The position numbers and the translations under genes are program-made. Of a stretch of DNA of 64,000 nt, positions 12,570 through 24,434 are shown one piece after another. Source of the DNA: Heterodera schachtii (taxonomy: Eukaryota; Nematoda; Chromadorea; Rhabditida; Heteroderidae); contig SIJG01000007.1 in the NCBI GenBank assembly GCA_023374025.1, positions 2,794,636-2,858,635 of the forward strand, written 5' to 3'. The notes under the pieces are model-generated. The model was not told the origin of the DNA. It ran no database searches and worked only from the letters and a program-made list of their open reading frames with translations. Numbering within the stretch: the stretch's first letter is position 1; each line of letters begins with the position of its first letter.

Positions 12570-13245
12570 ATGCAGAAATTCGCTCCCATTTTTACATGCC
12601 ACTGAATTTATGCGTATTCGAAAAAACACCCTTATAAATATGCAACATTTTTTGGCAAAATCGATTTCTGCCTTAAAACAGATTCGGCTTCAACTGAGAA
12701 AAACTATTTTGGACAGAATTTGTCCAAAAATGAATAATTAAAATAATTTTCGGATTTTGATTTCTAAATATTTTGCATTTAATTGATTATAAATACTTAG
12801 AAAAAAAATTACAAACTGAAATTCGCTATCATATTTAAATAATATCCCTGCATTTATACGTATTCGAAAAAAAAAAAGAAATCATAAATATGATTACAAA
12901 AATTTATAAAAATAATTATACACAAATTCGCTCCCATTTTTCTATCCCCCTAAATTTATGTGTCCAAAAATGTATAATTAAAATAATTTTCAGATTTGGA
13001 TTTCATAATATTTTGGTTTTAATTTATTATAAAAATAATTTAAAGAGAAATTCTCTCCCATTTTTATATGCCCATAAATTAATGTGTCCAAAAATGAATA
13101 ATTAAAATAATTTTCGAATTTGAATTTCAAATTTTTTGGGTTTAATTGATTACAAAAATTTATAAAAAATCGCTACCATTTTTTTATATCCCCCTGAAAT
13201 TTATGCGCATTCGAAAAAAAAAATCATCAAAATAAATCCAACATT
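12570..13245. repeat. Degenerate tandem repeat downstream of gene B
   Basis: About five imperfect copies of a 110-250 bp unit are recognisable by AATTCGCTCCCATTTTT followed by a CCCCTAAATTTATG(C/T)GT block and AATAATTAAAATAATTTTC. Good copies start near 12576, 12818, 12922, 13047 and 13168. No coding potential is seen. Confidence 0.6.
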
Positions 13246-14543
13246 TTTTGAAACAAATTTCGGTGATCAGCAGCTGTGCATCATCTCATCCATCATCTCT
13301 ACTCATTGCTCAATTGGTTGTTTATTTCATGGAAGATTGTGTTCAACGATTCCAATGCCATATTTCGCAATGAATTACTGTCTTTCTTAGTTTGTGCTGC
13401 TTGTACAACCTTGAAATATTCGTCCAAATTTTGGAAAAACATTTTGTACATTTTGCCAATCATTTTCAATTCATTGGGTTCATGTTGTGCCACAAAAAAA
13501 TTGATCATGGCATTCATTCGTGGAGGCAGCACTGTTAAACTGTTGTCAAAACAAAATGGATTAAAAAATTTATATATAGAGAAACAATGTCGAATTAATT
13601 TGGATGTTAAAAATATAAAAAAAAATGATAAATTCAAAACAATTTTTTAAGTTTTCATTAATTAATTGATAAATTTAAACTTTAATTTTATTTAATTTTA
13701 ATTAATTAAATTGAACAAAAAATGAGCTAAAAATTTTATTTATGGATATATATATATTTTTTTTGTTATTTGAGAATTTGAGATTAACAATTTACAATGT
13801 CAGGTCAATTTTGTTGTAAAAATTTTTTAGAAAATGACAAATTCAAACCTTAATTTTGATTAATTAAATTGACAAATTTAAACATTAATTTTATCATAAT
13901 TTTTAAATTCATTACTAATAAAAAAAATATTAATATATTTAATTCTGCATAAAAAATTTTTATTTATAATAATCATAAATAGAGTTGTCTAAAATATGTA
14001 CATAAAGATGTAAAAAAAATCCCGAAGCATATAAGAAATATGTACAAAAACCGTAAATAATTTTCACAAAAAATTTCTATAAATTTTCAAAAATTACAAC
14101 TGTAAAAATTAAAATACGTACGAAAGTTTGCCCTGATAATATTTTTAACAATTTGAATTACATTTATAAATATATTATTATTTTTTCTTAATTTATATAT
14201 ATATTTTTTTTTTGTAATTTGTGAAAAATAAAATTAAATTTTTATTGATAAAAAAATCCAGGTTTTAAGTACATCTAGGTTTTCCCAAATTTCTTTCAGT
14301 CATTTGCTTAAATTGATATAAAATCTATACAAGAAATTAGAGAATTTAACCCGGTGCTTTGATCATTTCGATCGAAATATCCAAAACACCGATAAAAATC
14401 ATGCCGGTCTCAACTGAAAAACCTATATAATAAATACTTAAGAATTCCCCTATATTATATAACAGAAATGCCATTCCGAGGCCTAAAAATTTTTGTAAAT
14501 CGAAAATTTAAAAGGTTTTCACTATTATTAATCTATCAAATTT

Positions 14544-15040
14544 CAGTACTAGTATAGTTTGGTCCCGGTTTTTGGTCAAAATTTTTTTTTTGGTTTAAAA
14601 GGTCCTGAAAACAAATATGCGGGGATTTTCGAGGTCGCTAATCACGACGAATATGGCATTAATTTCGACCAATTCGAACCCCGGACCCAAACTCGAACAA
14701 AAAGTCGAAAAGTCAAATTTTTAATATTTTGAGTTTCTGGGTCGAACTAGGTCTAAATCTATTAAAATGAACTTCAAAGTCACATAAAATGCTAAAAAAA
14801 TAAATTAGACAGTTTTTGGGCCAAAATTCAAAATTCGAAAAATTTGACTTTTCGACTTTTTGCTCGAATTCGGGTCCAGGATCGCGAATTGGTCGAAATT
14901 GAGGCCATATTCGTGATAAGTGACCCAGAAAACCCCCCGGATATTTGTTTTTAGGATTTTAAACAAAAAATAAAATTGAAAAAATTTGACCAAAAACCGG
15001 GATATAATACAAATTGTATTAGTACCCAAATTTCTAGTGC
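14544..15040. mobile_element. Fold-back element in intron 12 of gene B
   Basis: The left half (GTACTAGTATAGTTTGGTCC, TTTTTGGTCAAA, AATTCGAACCC, AAAAGTCGAAAAGTC) is repeated in inverted order in the right half (GACTTTTCGACTTTTTG, GACCAAAAACCGGGAT, GTATTAGTAC). The arms are about 200 bp, with a central AT-rich loop near 14780. A half-copy of the same family lies at about 19360-19490, in intron 7. No coding potential is seen. Confidence 0.65.
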
Positions 15041-15048
15041 TATGTCAA

Positions 15049-15383
15049 GGGACAAAAAGTGCAAAATTTGCTAAATTTTTGACTAAATCAACTCATAACT
15101 TTTCTCAGACGCAACCAAATTGCACAATCATGGTATCTTAACGATAGCCCTTGAATTGCGTTATTAGCTTGCTAAATTTCAAAAAATTTATTAATTTATG
15201 ACAATTTTTCCAGTTTTTGGATTGAACTATTGAAAAAATGAATAAAATTTTTTGAAATTTAGCAAGCTAATAAAGCAATTCAATGGCTATCGTATGATAC
15301 CAAGATTGTACAATTTGGTTGTGTCTGAGAAAAGTTATGAGTTGATTTAGCCAAAAATTTAGCAAATTTTGCACTTTTTGTCC
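15049..15383. mobile_element. Fold-back element (CGATAGCC/CTATTAGC family), intron 12 of gene B
   Basis: GGACAAAAAGTGCAAAATTT at the left end is mirrored by the complement at the right end. The arms of about 150 bp include GCACAATCATGGTATC, CGATAGCC and TTATTAGCTTGCTAAATTTC. The symmetry centre is near 15215. It lies only 28 bp from the exon 12 donor of gene B. Confidence 0.75.
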
Positions 15384-17216
15384 ATATTGGCCAACCACGA
15401 AATTTCTTACTAAGGCTGCTGTTTGGCGGTTTCAGCTGATTTGTGCCACATTTCCACAATGTTTTCGTCAATTTTTTGCTTGCTTAGAAGCGTTGCAAAA
15501 TTGTCTTTGGCAATTTGTTCCACTTTTTTAAGTGCTAAAACACTGGCTTGTCCTTTGTTAAAAAAAGTCTTTTTTTCCTCCATTAGTGGTGCCATCACCA
15601 CTAAAATGCCATAAACAACCACACACATGGCATCATTCAGTTTGGCCGTTTCCTCAAATTTTGTTGTCTCTTCCAACTAAATAATGTGCAAAAACAAATT
15701 TTTATAAAATTTAAAAAAAATTCTTTTCCAAGAAAAAAATACAAATTTTCTTAGAAAAAAACTTTTTAATTAACCCATAGGCGGAGTTACTCAAGTTCGT
15801 ACAAAAAATTAAAAAAATTTTCAATTAAACCAGATTTTTTCCCAAAAAAAATTAAAATGAATTTTCAAAGCAAATTTTTTAAGGTTTTCAGGTTTTTCCG
15901 ATTTGAAAATTCATTCTGATTTTTTGGCGAAAATTCAAGATTTCATTAAAAATTTAAAAAAAAAATGCCATTGTATGAACTTCCATTGACCCCCGCTTCT
16001 TAGGCCATAACTTTTTTGAAACATAAATTCACATATATGTCAGGGTTGAAAAACTAAATTTTTAAGCGTAGCAAAATTATGAAAATTTATACTAAAAATT
16101 TTCATTTTTATAATTTTATTAGACCGCTCCGTTTGAGCTTACCCCGACTTGGTCCATTTTATGAATTTGGGTTAATTCAAGCATGAATTTCGTTATAAAC
16201 TGGCCAATAAATTGTATCAATTCGACAGTTTCCTAAAAAAAAATTTATTTTTAAATATTTAAAATATGTTTATATAAATATATTTAATACCTCATGAAAT
16301 TCAAATATTTTTTCTTTATTTGGCATATCCAAAAAAATGTTCATCCGTCGAAGAAGGCACACATAAAAAAACAGCAACTCTTTTTTGCCCACAGTTTGCG
16401 TTAGTCCAATTGGATTCTCAGTTATTCTATAAAAATTTTTTGTAATTTTATTAATTGTATTTTAATTAATCCCACACAAATCCTTTTTTGGGAGATAAAT
16501 TCTAAAAATTTTATAAATGTTATACCAAAATATGAATAAAATGTGTCAAAAAACACGAAATGCCATAAAAACCTAAATAGGCTTTGAATAAAATGTTTTT
16601 TTTTTGTATAAAAAAGCAAAGTATGTGACCGGCACCCCATAAAACATCTAAAAAAAAAAAAAAAATTCCCGAACCCAAACCAAAATATGTAAAAATAAAA
16701 TAAAATAATATTTTGGACAATAAATTAATGGGTCTGTATCGTTTCGGCGCCAGCCTAAGTTTTTTGGGCTATAGATATATTTTTTTTATTGTTGTTAAAC
16801 AAATTCGACAACCTTGGTATTATTCGAAAGCTTATCATGTTTGGAAGCTATTTCCAAACTATTGCTTTGCAATTAAACAATTAACAAAAAAAGTTATAAC
16901 TATATAAATCAAATGTAGCAAGTTGCGGGTTTTTCGCGGTCTTGGCACTAATTTTGGCATTTTTTATCCAAAAAATAAATATATTAGGAAAATTAATTAA
17001 AATAATATATAAATTAAATTATATTACACTTACATTGCTATTTTAAACAAAATCTTTGTCTGTGCAGCACTTTTCTTCCCAATTTGAGTGTTTTCAACAA
17101 AATTATCAGCAAAAAATTTTTCATTGAGTTGTTTTACAATAATTGCCGGCTTTATTGTGGATAAGTTTTGCGTAAATATTTTTAATGCAACATCCATATT
17201 TTGAGAAGCTGTGATG

Positions 17217-17645
17217 CCAAATGGTTCCATGCTTAGCCAAAAAATGCGACGAATTTCGGACACTAAAATTTAGGAATTTTTTAGTGTTTTTTATGGAGAT
17301 TAAGATTTTCTAGATAAATTTTAAAAAGATTTTGGGTTTTAAATTGTTCCATGCTTAGCCAAAAAATGCGACGAATTTCGGACACTAAAATTTAGGAATT
17401 TTTTAGTGTTTTTTATGGAGATTAAGTTTTTCTAGATAAATTTTAAAAAGATTTTGGGATTTAAATTGTTCCATGCTCAGCGAAAAAACACGACGAATTT
17501 CGGACACTAAAATTTAGAAAGAATTCTTAGTGTTTTTTTAATGGCGATTAAAATTTGCTAGATAAATTTTAAGTTTTTTGATTTTTTAATTCTTCCGTGC
17601 TCGCCAAAAAATGCGACGAATTTCGGACTCACAAAAAATACTGAA
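17217..17645. repeat. Four-copy 122-bp tandem array copying the exon 9 acceptor of gene B
   Basis: The start of exon 9 with its acceptor (minus-strand AAATTTTAG then TGTCCGAAATTCGTCGC) recurs upstream at a period of about 122 bp. Copies of GTTCCATGC occur near 17224, 17346 and 17468, with a degenerate copy near 17591. Each extra copy keeps a plausible acceptor and about 35 bp of exon-like sequence. They could act as alternative acceptors or decoys. Confidence 0.75.
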
Positions 17646-18369
17646 TTTCTATCTTTTGCTGCATTTTGAAGGTATGATAATTTTTTTAGGAAATTTTTTT
17701 AACTTGAAAATTATCTTTTTCACAGAGAAAATCACAAAAATATTTTTTTTTCTCGGTGGAGCATAACGGTACCGAATATTTAAATTTCGAATTTTGATTT
17801 TTCGAAAATCTGATCCCAAGGCTACTTTAACTAAACTCCATTTAAAAAAGCGCAGAAAAATTTGAACGAAAAATGCTTTAAAGTTGTTCAAAAGACTATC
17901 ATTTTTCTACAAAAAATTTAATGACGCAAATTAATTTAATTTTTTGAATTTAAATATTTTCCACTAAAATTTACAATTTTATTTACCAATTTTATCCCTA
18001 ATTTTTCTTTACCTAAATAGTCCATTTTTGGTTCAAATGTTATCTTAATTCCTCGCCCATTTTGCCTTTGCCCTTTTCATCATTTGCTTGTCCCATCCGT
18101 GGCCTTTTAGCATCATTGTTGGCACCACCATTGTTTAATGGATGTTTCTTTTTGGCACTTTTGCTTCCCTTCATTTTGCCAATTCCTTTTTGATTTAACA
18201 AATTTTGTTTAATTGCTCGCTGAGTGATCGTTGCCCGATGCTTAGACGAAGATGCAGCATTTTTATCCCATTTACTGGTGCTGGCCCATGGGATTTGGTT
18301 GCTGTCCGCGTCACTGTCATTGTCCAATTCAATGAGTTCCGATGGTTGCATAATTTGCTTATTTTTGGG

Positions 18370-18610
18370 TTCTAAAATTTTAATTACGAAAAATTCTTTT
18401 TAGGGTGTGGGAGGCGGGAATGGTTTTTCCTTTTATTAGTCATTAATTATATGGATTCTAAAATTTAATTACGAAAAATTCGATTTTTCGGGATTAATTT
18501 CTGAATTTTAGTGGGGGGAGGTATTTTTTTTATAATTTACTTATTTTTAGGCTCTAAATTCTCTTCTATTTACGAAATTTTCTATTTTAGGGGGGGGGGG
18601 GGGGGGTAAG
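18370..18610. repeat. Repeated acceptor-like blocks and G run upstream of exon 8, gene B
   Basis: The block TTCTAAAATTTTAATTACGA beside the exon 8 acceptor recurs near 18456 and in degenerate form near 18552, each followed by AAAATT and a G-rich stretch. The series ends in a run of about 18 G around 18590-18607. It is another small tandem duplication next to a splice site. Confidence 0.5.
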
Positions 18611-21429
18611 CGATCTAAAATATGTTGTCTGGAACAGGACCGGATCCTGTCAGGGTTTTTTCCGGGCTATAATCCGGGTATTTTTAAAAAATTACCCGGA
18701 TCAAGAGCCCTTAAAATCAGGGTTTTTAATCATGAAATTTGGCCCGTGGCGAATTATATGATCTTTTTAATTATGAAATTAGGTCTGGGTCAAATTATAT
18801 GGTCCGGAATCTTTCAAAATTCCGGGCTCTAAAAAAATAGTGTTGGTTGAGTCTGTAAATTCCCCGAGACTTCAAGACCAAAAAACACCGAGAGTTTTCT
18901 CGAGACCGAGACGAGACTTTTTTTTTACAGATTTTTCTTTTACACAATTTTTTTAAATCAAATACATTTGGGTTAGTTGCCAGAGGCTCAAAAAATTTCT
19001 GTGTTAGATATAAAATTTTTTTTTAAATAAATTTTGTTTATGGAAAAAGCAAGAGATTTTTATTGAAATTGGATAATTTTCCCAAAAAATTCATTTCGAA
19101 AATTCTAATTTTTCACAATTGGAACCGACCAAAATCATTAATTTTCTTTCGAAAAAACGGTTCTATATGACAAAATAGGCTTTTTAGACAAAAGTTTTTA
19201 ACAAGTTGCACTCAAATTTAAAAAAAAATATCCCGGCGGCGCTTATCTGCACCGCCTGAATACATGATCAAATCCTTATTTATAGCAAATCACATTATTT
19301 TACGCTTATTGTAATATTTGCACAAAATTATTTTTTTTTTATTTCTTAAAAAATATGTTCGAATCCGGGTTCGAGTTCAGAATTGGCCAAAAAATAAGGC
19401 CGGATTCGTGCTCAGCACCTTAAAATAGCCTTAGAAATTATTTTTTTTAAGATTTTCAAAAACAAAAAAAAAACGGGACCAGTAAACTCCATTATTGCCA
19501 AAAAATTGCGATATTTAGGCCTCGAAAAAATCCTTTTTAATCAAATTCTGGAACTCTACCACCCCTGCTTACACTGTTCTTGAATTTTTTTTTAATTTTC
19601 CCCTTTAATTATATACCCTTCTTCCGTTGGTTTGCCCCTCCTCTAACGTTTGTGGACGAATCGGTTGAAATTTTTCTGTCTATTTTATTTGGCACATTTT
19701 TGCTTGTCGATGCCGCCGCCGCAATTCTGTCCTCCTCCTCCAATTCGGCAATCACTTGGGCGATCATCTCTTCCTGTTCAGTGTCAGAAATTGCTGGCTG
19801 CTTTTCTACAGGCATTTTTGTTGGCACTTTTTTCTTCGGTGCCAATGCTAACTTTTTCGGAGGTTTTTTTCGACATATTATCCAATCTAGACAAAACATA
19901 ATCATCATCATCATCCGAATACGGCATTTGTTCCGATGCCATTGAATACTCTTCATCCGAGTTTTCCGGCATTGGTTGTTCCGTTGCAATTGAATAATCT
20001 TCATCCGAATTTTCCGGCATTTGTTGTTCCGTTGCCATTGAATCTGCATTATCCTCCGAGTTTTCCGGCATTTGTTCCGTTGCTATTGAGTCATCATCAC
20101 CAGTCTCCGAATTTTCCAGCATTTCATCCAATGTCATTGGTATAACAACCGCTTTTTCTGACTCATGATTTGTTGCTGGCGCTTGCACAGAACCATTTGC
20201 CGCATTTTTATCATTTGATTCATTGCAATCTTCTTCAAATGCTTTCGAACCAAGCTATACCAAATATAATATGTAAAATTTATTTTAAAATAATACAATA
20301 AAAATTTAAAATAATTTATTAATTCGGGAATCGATATGAGAATTCCGGCGCGGGACCGTGTCCCACGCCCAGACCCTAATTCGCAAGGACCGGGACCCGG
20401 GATTGGAACCAGGCCGGGATAGGATTCCCGAGATTCAAATCCCGGTCTTACCCTCCCGATTTGGTCGGGATCCGGGCTTTTTTCCAAAAAACCATCATTT
20501 ACATGAATTATGTGAAAATGTATTGCTTCAATTTCGTTGAGACAGCTATCAGAAACATTAAGGAACCAGAAAATTCATGTATTCTCGGTGTAGGTAATTT
20601 TCAGAGAATTTTATGATTCTTAAATTTAATTTAGGCAATCATTTATCAGCATCGGATTAATATTTAATATTTTTTCTCTGTTGGTTAAAACAAAACAAAA
20701 AAATCAGGGGGAGGAGGTGACAAAACAGAATTTAATATTTCCGGCCTAGAGCAAGGCCCTGGAAAATTCGGAATTTGAGGGGTCATGAGTAGGCTTGTAA
20801 TTATATGGATATAAAAAAATAGCCATAAAATATGGACCAAAAATCGTGAAATATGGACATAAAATTGCAAAATATTGATATAAATTTTTTCATATTGAGG
20901 GGTTTTTTTTTACAAAATTTCTTCAAATTCATTAAATGTAAAGTAAAACTTTCATAAATGGTTAAATGTGACATTAAAAATCAATATAAGAAAAACATAC
21001 GATAAAGCTAAAATTTACTCTTTTTTCGCTTTTTTGCTTATTTTTGACATAAATTAACAATTTTTTGGGAAAATTTAAATTATTCTATATTTTCTTTTTT
21101 TTAAATTTATAACCCACCTTTTCGAAGCACAGTTTGCTGCCACATTCGCAATGTAAGCCGTTTTGGTGCCTCTTCGCCCAATAATCCATACCATAATGTA
21201 TTGTTATTTCCTCACCCGGATAAATTTTTCGCCTTTTCAAGTAAAAATTCGTAATTAAGTGGATCATTTAAATTTTTAAAAATTTAATTGTATGAAAGCT
21301 CAGCACCAAATTCATTAAAATTAAATTTAAAGAAATTTCTTCCCACCTCAGAAGTGAAAAATTGAATTTTTCATGAGACAATTCGGTTTATTCTATCGGA
21401 GGGATTCGAATTGGTACTATGTCGTTATA

Positions 21430-21950
21430 AAAAAAGTGCTGTTAGTTTTCGACAGTGGTGATCTCGACAGTGTTGGTTTCGACAGTGATTGATTTCGACA
21501 GTAAAGCTTATTTTTAAAAAATTTGTTCTATATGGCATAAGTCTCGTTAAATTTTGACAATAAAAATGATAAGAACATGGCAATATATTACAGAGGGTTC
21601 GAGATTTTCGAATTCTTGCTTAAGAGCCTGTAGATTTGATTTTGGCACTCAAACCCGGCATTAGTTAGCAGATTTTCCCACATGATTCGAGAATCTTATC
21701 TAAGAAATTTGTTGTATTCTTGACTACATTCCAGCAGGAGATATTTGTATAGAAAAAGTAAAAGCGATAAATTTTTTGCAAAAAAATCACACAAGTCTTA
21801 TTTTTTTTATTACTTACTTCGATTATAAATTTTGTATTATGCAAAACGTATATTAATTTTAGTCCATGTATACAATAAATCATGTAGAAAATTAATTAAA
21901 AAGTACTGTCGAAACCAATCACTGTCGAAATCAATCACTGTCGAATACAC
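21430..21950. mobile_element. Fold-back element with TTCGACAGTG subterminal repeats
   Basis: The left end carries four iterations of TCGACAGTG (about 21447-21500), and the right end carries the inverted form ACTGTCGAAA three times (about 21903-21945). The centre is AT-rich and non-coding. It sits in intron 5 of gene B. The iterated subterminal motif is typical of non-autonomous DNA transposons or Foldback-type elements. Confidence 0.6.
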
Positions 21951-21957
21951 CTGGTAC

Positions 21958-22313
21958 GATAAAAAAGACACCAAATGAAAATTTTCAACAAAAAAAACTC
22001 AACTAAAGTTTAAATGCTTTATATCATTCGATAATCTTAATTATTTTATACTAGCATGCAAAATTTTAAAAAAAATTTCGTTAAGCTTCAAAAAAGGTAT
22101 GGCCAAAATTTTTTTTGAAAACCTGGTTTCTTGTGTACTTTTGGCCATAGCTTTGTTCAAACTTAGACGAGCTTTTTTTGAAATATTGCAGACTAATAGA
22201 GAACTACTAGTGCTATCGACTGATATAAAGATTTAAAGTTTTAGTTTGGTTTGAGCAAAGTTAGGGGTAGTTTTTCCTTGCAAATTTTCGTTTGATGGTT
22301 TTTTATAACGCCC
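21958..22313. mobile_element. Fold-back element (CGATAGCC family), intron 5 of gene B
   Basis: CACCAAATGAAAATTTTC at the left end is mirrored near the right end by GAAAATTTGCAAGG-complementary sequence. Internal arms share TATCATTCGATAATC / GCTATCGACTGATAT and CTAATAGAG / TACTAGCATGC blocks. It is the same family as 10191, 15049 and 31800. Confidence 0.6.
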
Positions 22314-22319
22314 TTTTTG

Positions 22320-22640
22320 ATTGCTTTTTAGGGACCCACTCGTTTGGGCGCCAGCCTCAGTTTAATAAGTTTTTTCTTTGTCGACAAAATCTAATGATCT
22401 TGGTATCATTCAAAAGCTTCTCACATGCTCTATTAGCCTTACAAAAAGCACAAACATTTTTCTAGGCTGTAAAAAATTTATTAAGAAAAAACTCCAAAAA
22501 TTTCGACTTTTTTGTAATTTCATGTTATAACTTTTTTGGCATAGCTTAGAAAAAGCTTCTAAACATGTTTAGCTTTCGAATGATACCAAAGGATTTGGTT
22601 TACAAAGAAAAAAAATTATACGCAGTGGACCCTGCTTTTT
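22320..22640. mobile_element. Fold-back element, second adjacent copy
   Basis: The left arm has CTTGGTATCATTCAAAAGCTT and a CTATTAGCC block. The right arm has the inverted AAGCTTCTAAACATG and CGAATGATACCAAAGG. The flanking blocks GGGACCCACT and AGTGGACCC are also inverted. It lies next to the 21958 copy, in intron 5 of gene B. Confidence 0.55.
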
Positions 22641-23479
22641 AATAGACATACACTTTCGAATTTAAGGGGGGAGGGTGGGGGGCGTTCATTTTCCAAATAA
22701 ATTTCGTAAATCAGTGGGACTCAGTTGGCCGAGTCCATGTTTTTAGCCCGGGATAACACTCCCTCTCAATCAAAAGAAACTTTGCAAAAATTCCTATGGT
22801 TGGATGCATGAGTTCGGCATCAGCGTCCTGCACATAATAATACACAGGTTCCGCTGATGGGGAACAGCTGTGGTTCGCTATGGCCGTATGGTTACCGCGG
22901 CGCGAGGCATCGACCACTAAAAAAAAAAAAAAATTATATTTCCTAAATTTAATAATTTTAAATTAAATTTCCAAAATTAATATTTTTAAATTAAATTTTC
23001 TAAATTTTTAACATAAATTTCCATTTCTATTTTTAAATTAAATTTCCAAAATTTGGTATTTAATTAAATTTCGTAGTTTAATAAATTTAATTGTATATTT
23101 TTACATGCAAAATCCCTTTCATCGAAGCCCGAATTGTATTTGTCTATGGGCACACTGAATGTGTAGTCAAAATTTTCGCTTTCATCTTCAAGTGACACTT
23201 CGCCAAGGTATTCGCCAATCATTTCGCCTGATTTAAATATTCAACTTCAACAAGATTCAGATCGATAAAAAATTTATAACCCATACTTCAGCATAAAGGC
23301 CCCTAAAAATCTACGGGATCCGGAAATTCCGTCCAAAAAGGCTCCCGTAATTTTGGAAATTGCAATTTTCGAAATTTGAATATCAGTCCAGCAGTGTCCG
23401 AAATGGCATCGCGTGAAAAATTGCTAAGTATTTATGTCGTCTGCATAATTTATTAACTACTTAAAATGAACTTAAATTT

Positions 23480-23580
23480 TACAAAATAAAGCCAAGGCTC
23501 AAGCCTAAACCTAAGCCCGAGCAAGCCTAAGCCTAGGCCTAGCCAAAAGCTTAAGCCTAATCCTAAAGCCTAGGCCAAAA
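23480..23580. repeat. Degenerate GCCTAA telomere-like array in intron 3 of gene B
   Basis: About 90 bp are built from AAGCCTAA-type words (AAGCCTAAGCCTAGG, AGCCTAAACCTAAGCC). GCCTAA is the complement of the nematode telomere hexamer TTAGGC. The array ends just before the exon 3 donor at 23595. It is the same sequence type as the large arrays at 56.1-57.8 kb. Confidence 0.7.
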
Positions 23581-24434
23581 TTTATTGACTTTTACCTCTT
23601 GAAATTGATTCAGCCGCGTACAGACTGAAGTGGGTTTTTTCGTTGTAACTAATGTACATCCGTTTTGGATCAATCGGCACCGGAGACGAGCCACATTTGC
23701 CCCGGCATTTGCATCGCTCATGGCACGGCACAATCGGGGAATCCCATGGTGCCAATTTTGTATTTGTTGGGACCAATTTGCCACCCTTGAAGAATTGTTG
23801 GGGTCAGCGTGAAACGGGAGCATAAGGTTTTTTTCCCGGAAATATTTTTCAAAAAATTTAATATAATTTGTTTCGAAAAAGTATTATTAGAAAATTCATC
23901 TTAATTAAAATGCCATTCAACCTTTATTCGAAATTTTGACAATTTCTTGCACGCACACGTTCTATCATTTGCACACTCATCACATTTACATGGTTGTTGC
24001 TTCTGCAGAAAATTAATTTTTCATTAATAAATTTATTGATTTTCATTTAATTTTTTTACATTTAAATAAAATCCAAAAAATAAATTATTTCATAGCTCAA
24101 CTGGTTTAAAGAATCTTTGACGAGTTTCCTCATCCGAAATGATCATGTGATCAGTGAATCCAACTTGTGTTACTCGATCTTGGTATTTCCTTGGTAATCG
24201 AATCGGCACTTCTCCAAGTTTGCCACTTTCAATTAATTCATCCTGGTTAGGCGCATTAAGATCTATTTGATCCAGATTTGGTCCATTTTGATTTGCAATT
24301 TGATCCGGATTTTGACCATTTTGAAGCGATTGGCCCATGTTTAGTCCATTTTCAACCATTTCTTCAGGCATTGAAAGAATGCCCCATTTGGCCACATTTA
24401 AGAACAGAATAATCAAAAATGGAATAATAAGCAT

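Larger units (their letters stand above)
13299..24434 (-). pseudogene. Gene B: paralogue of gene A, SET-domain, two frame errors
   Basis: Exons in gene order are 24434-24102, 24002-23922, 23785-23596, 23227-23105, 22916-22781, 21232-21118, 20254-19617, 18371-18013, 17262-17034, 16426-16291, 16232-16143, 15676-15411 and 13539-13299. Order and phases match gene A. The signal-peptide-like start (MLIIPFLIILFLNVA) is kept, but only a few N-P-x-Q repeats remain. Pre-SET (CKCDEC, CKCRGKCGSS), SET (GEYLGEV, NHSCSPSAEP, GEEITIHYGMDYW) and post-SET (HCECGSKLC) motifs look complete. Exon 7 is expanded with about four Q-M-P-E-N-S-D repeats. Exon 7 has one base too many, most simply in the T7 run at 19864-19870, and exon 8 lacks one base near 18046-18050 before its conserved end. 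Either could be a sequencing error, in which case the protein would be about 978 residues. As written, it stops in exon 7 after the SET domain. Confidence 0.62.
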
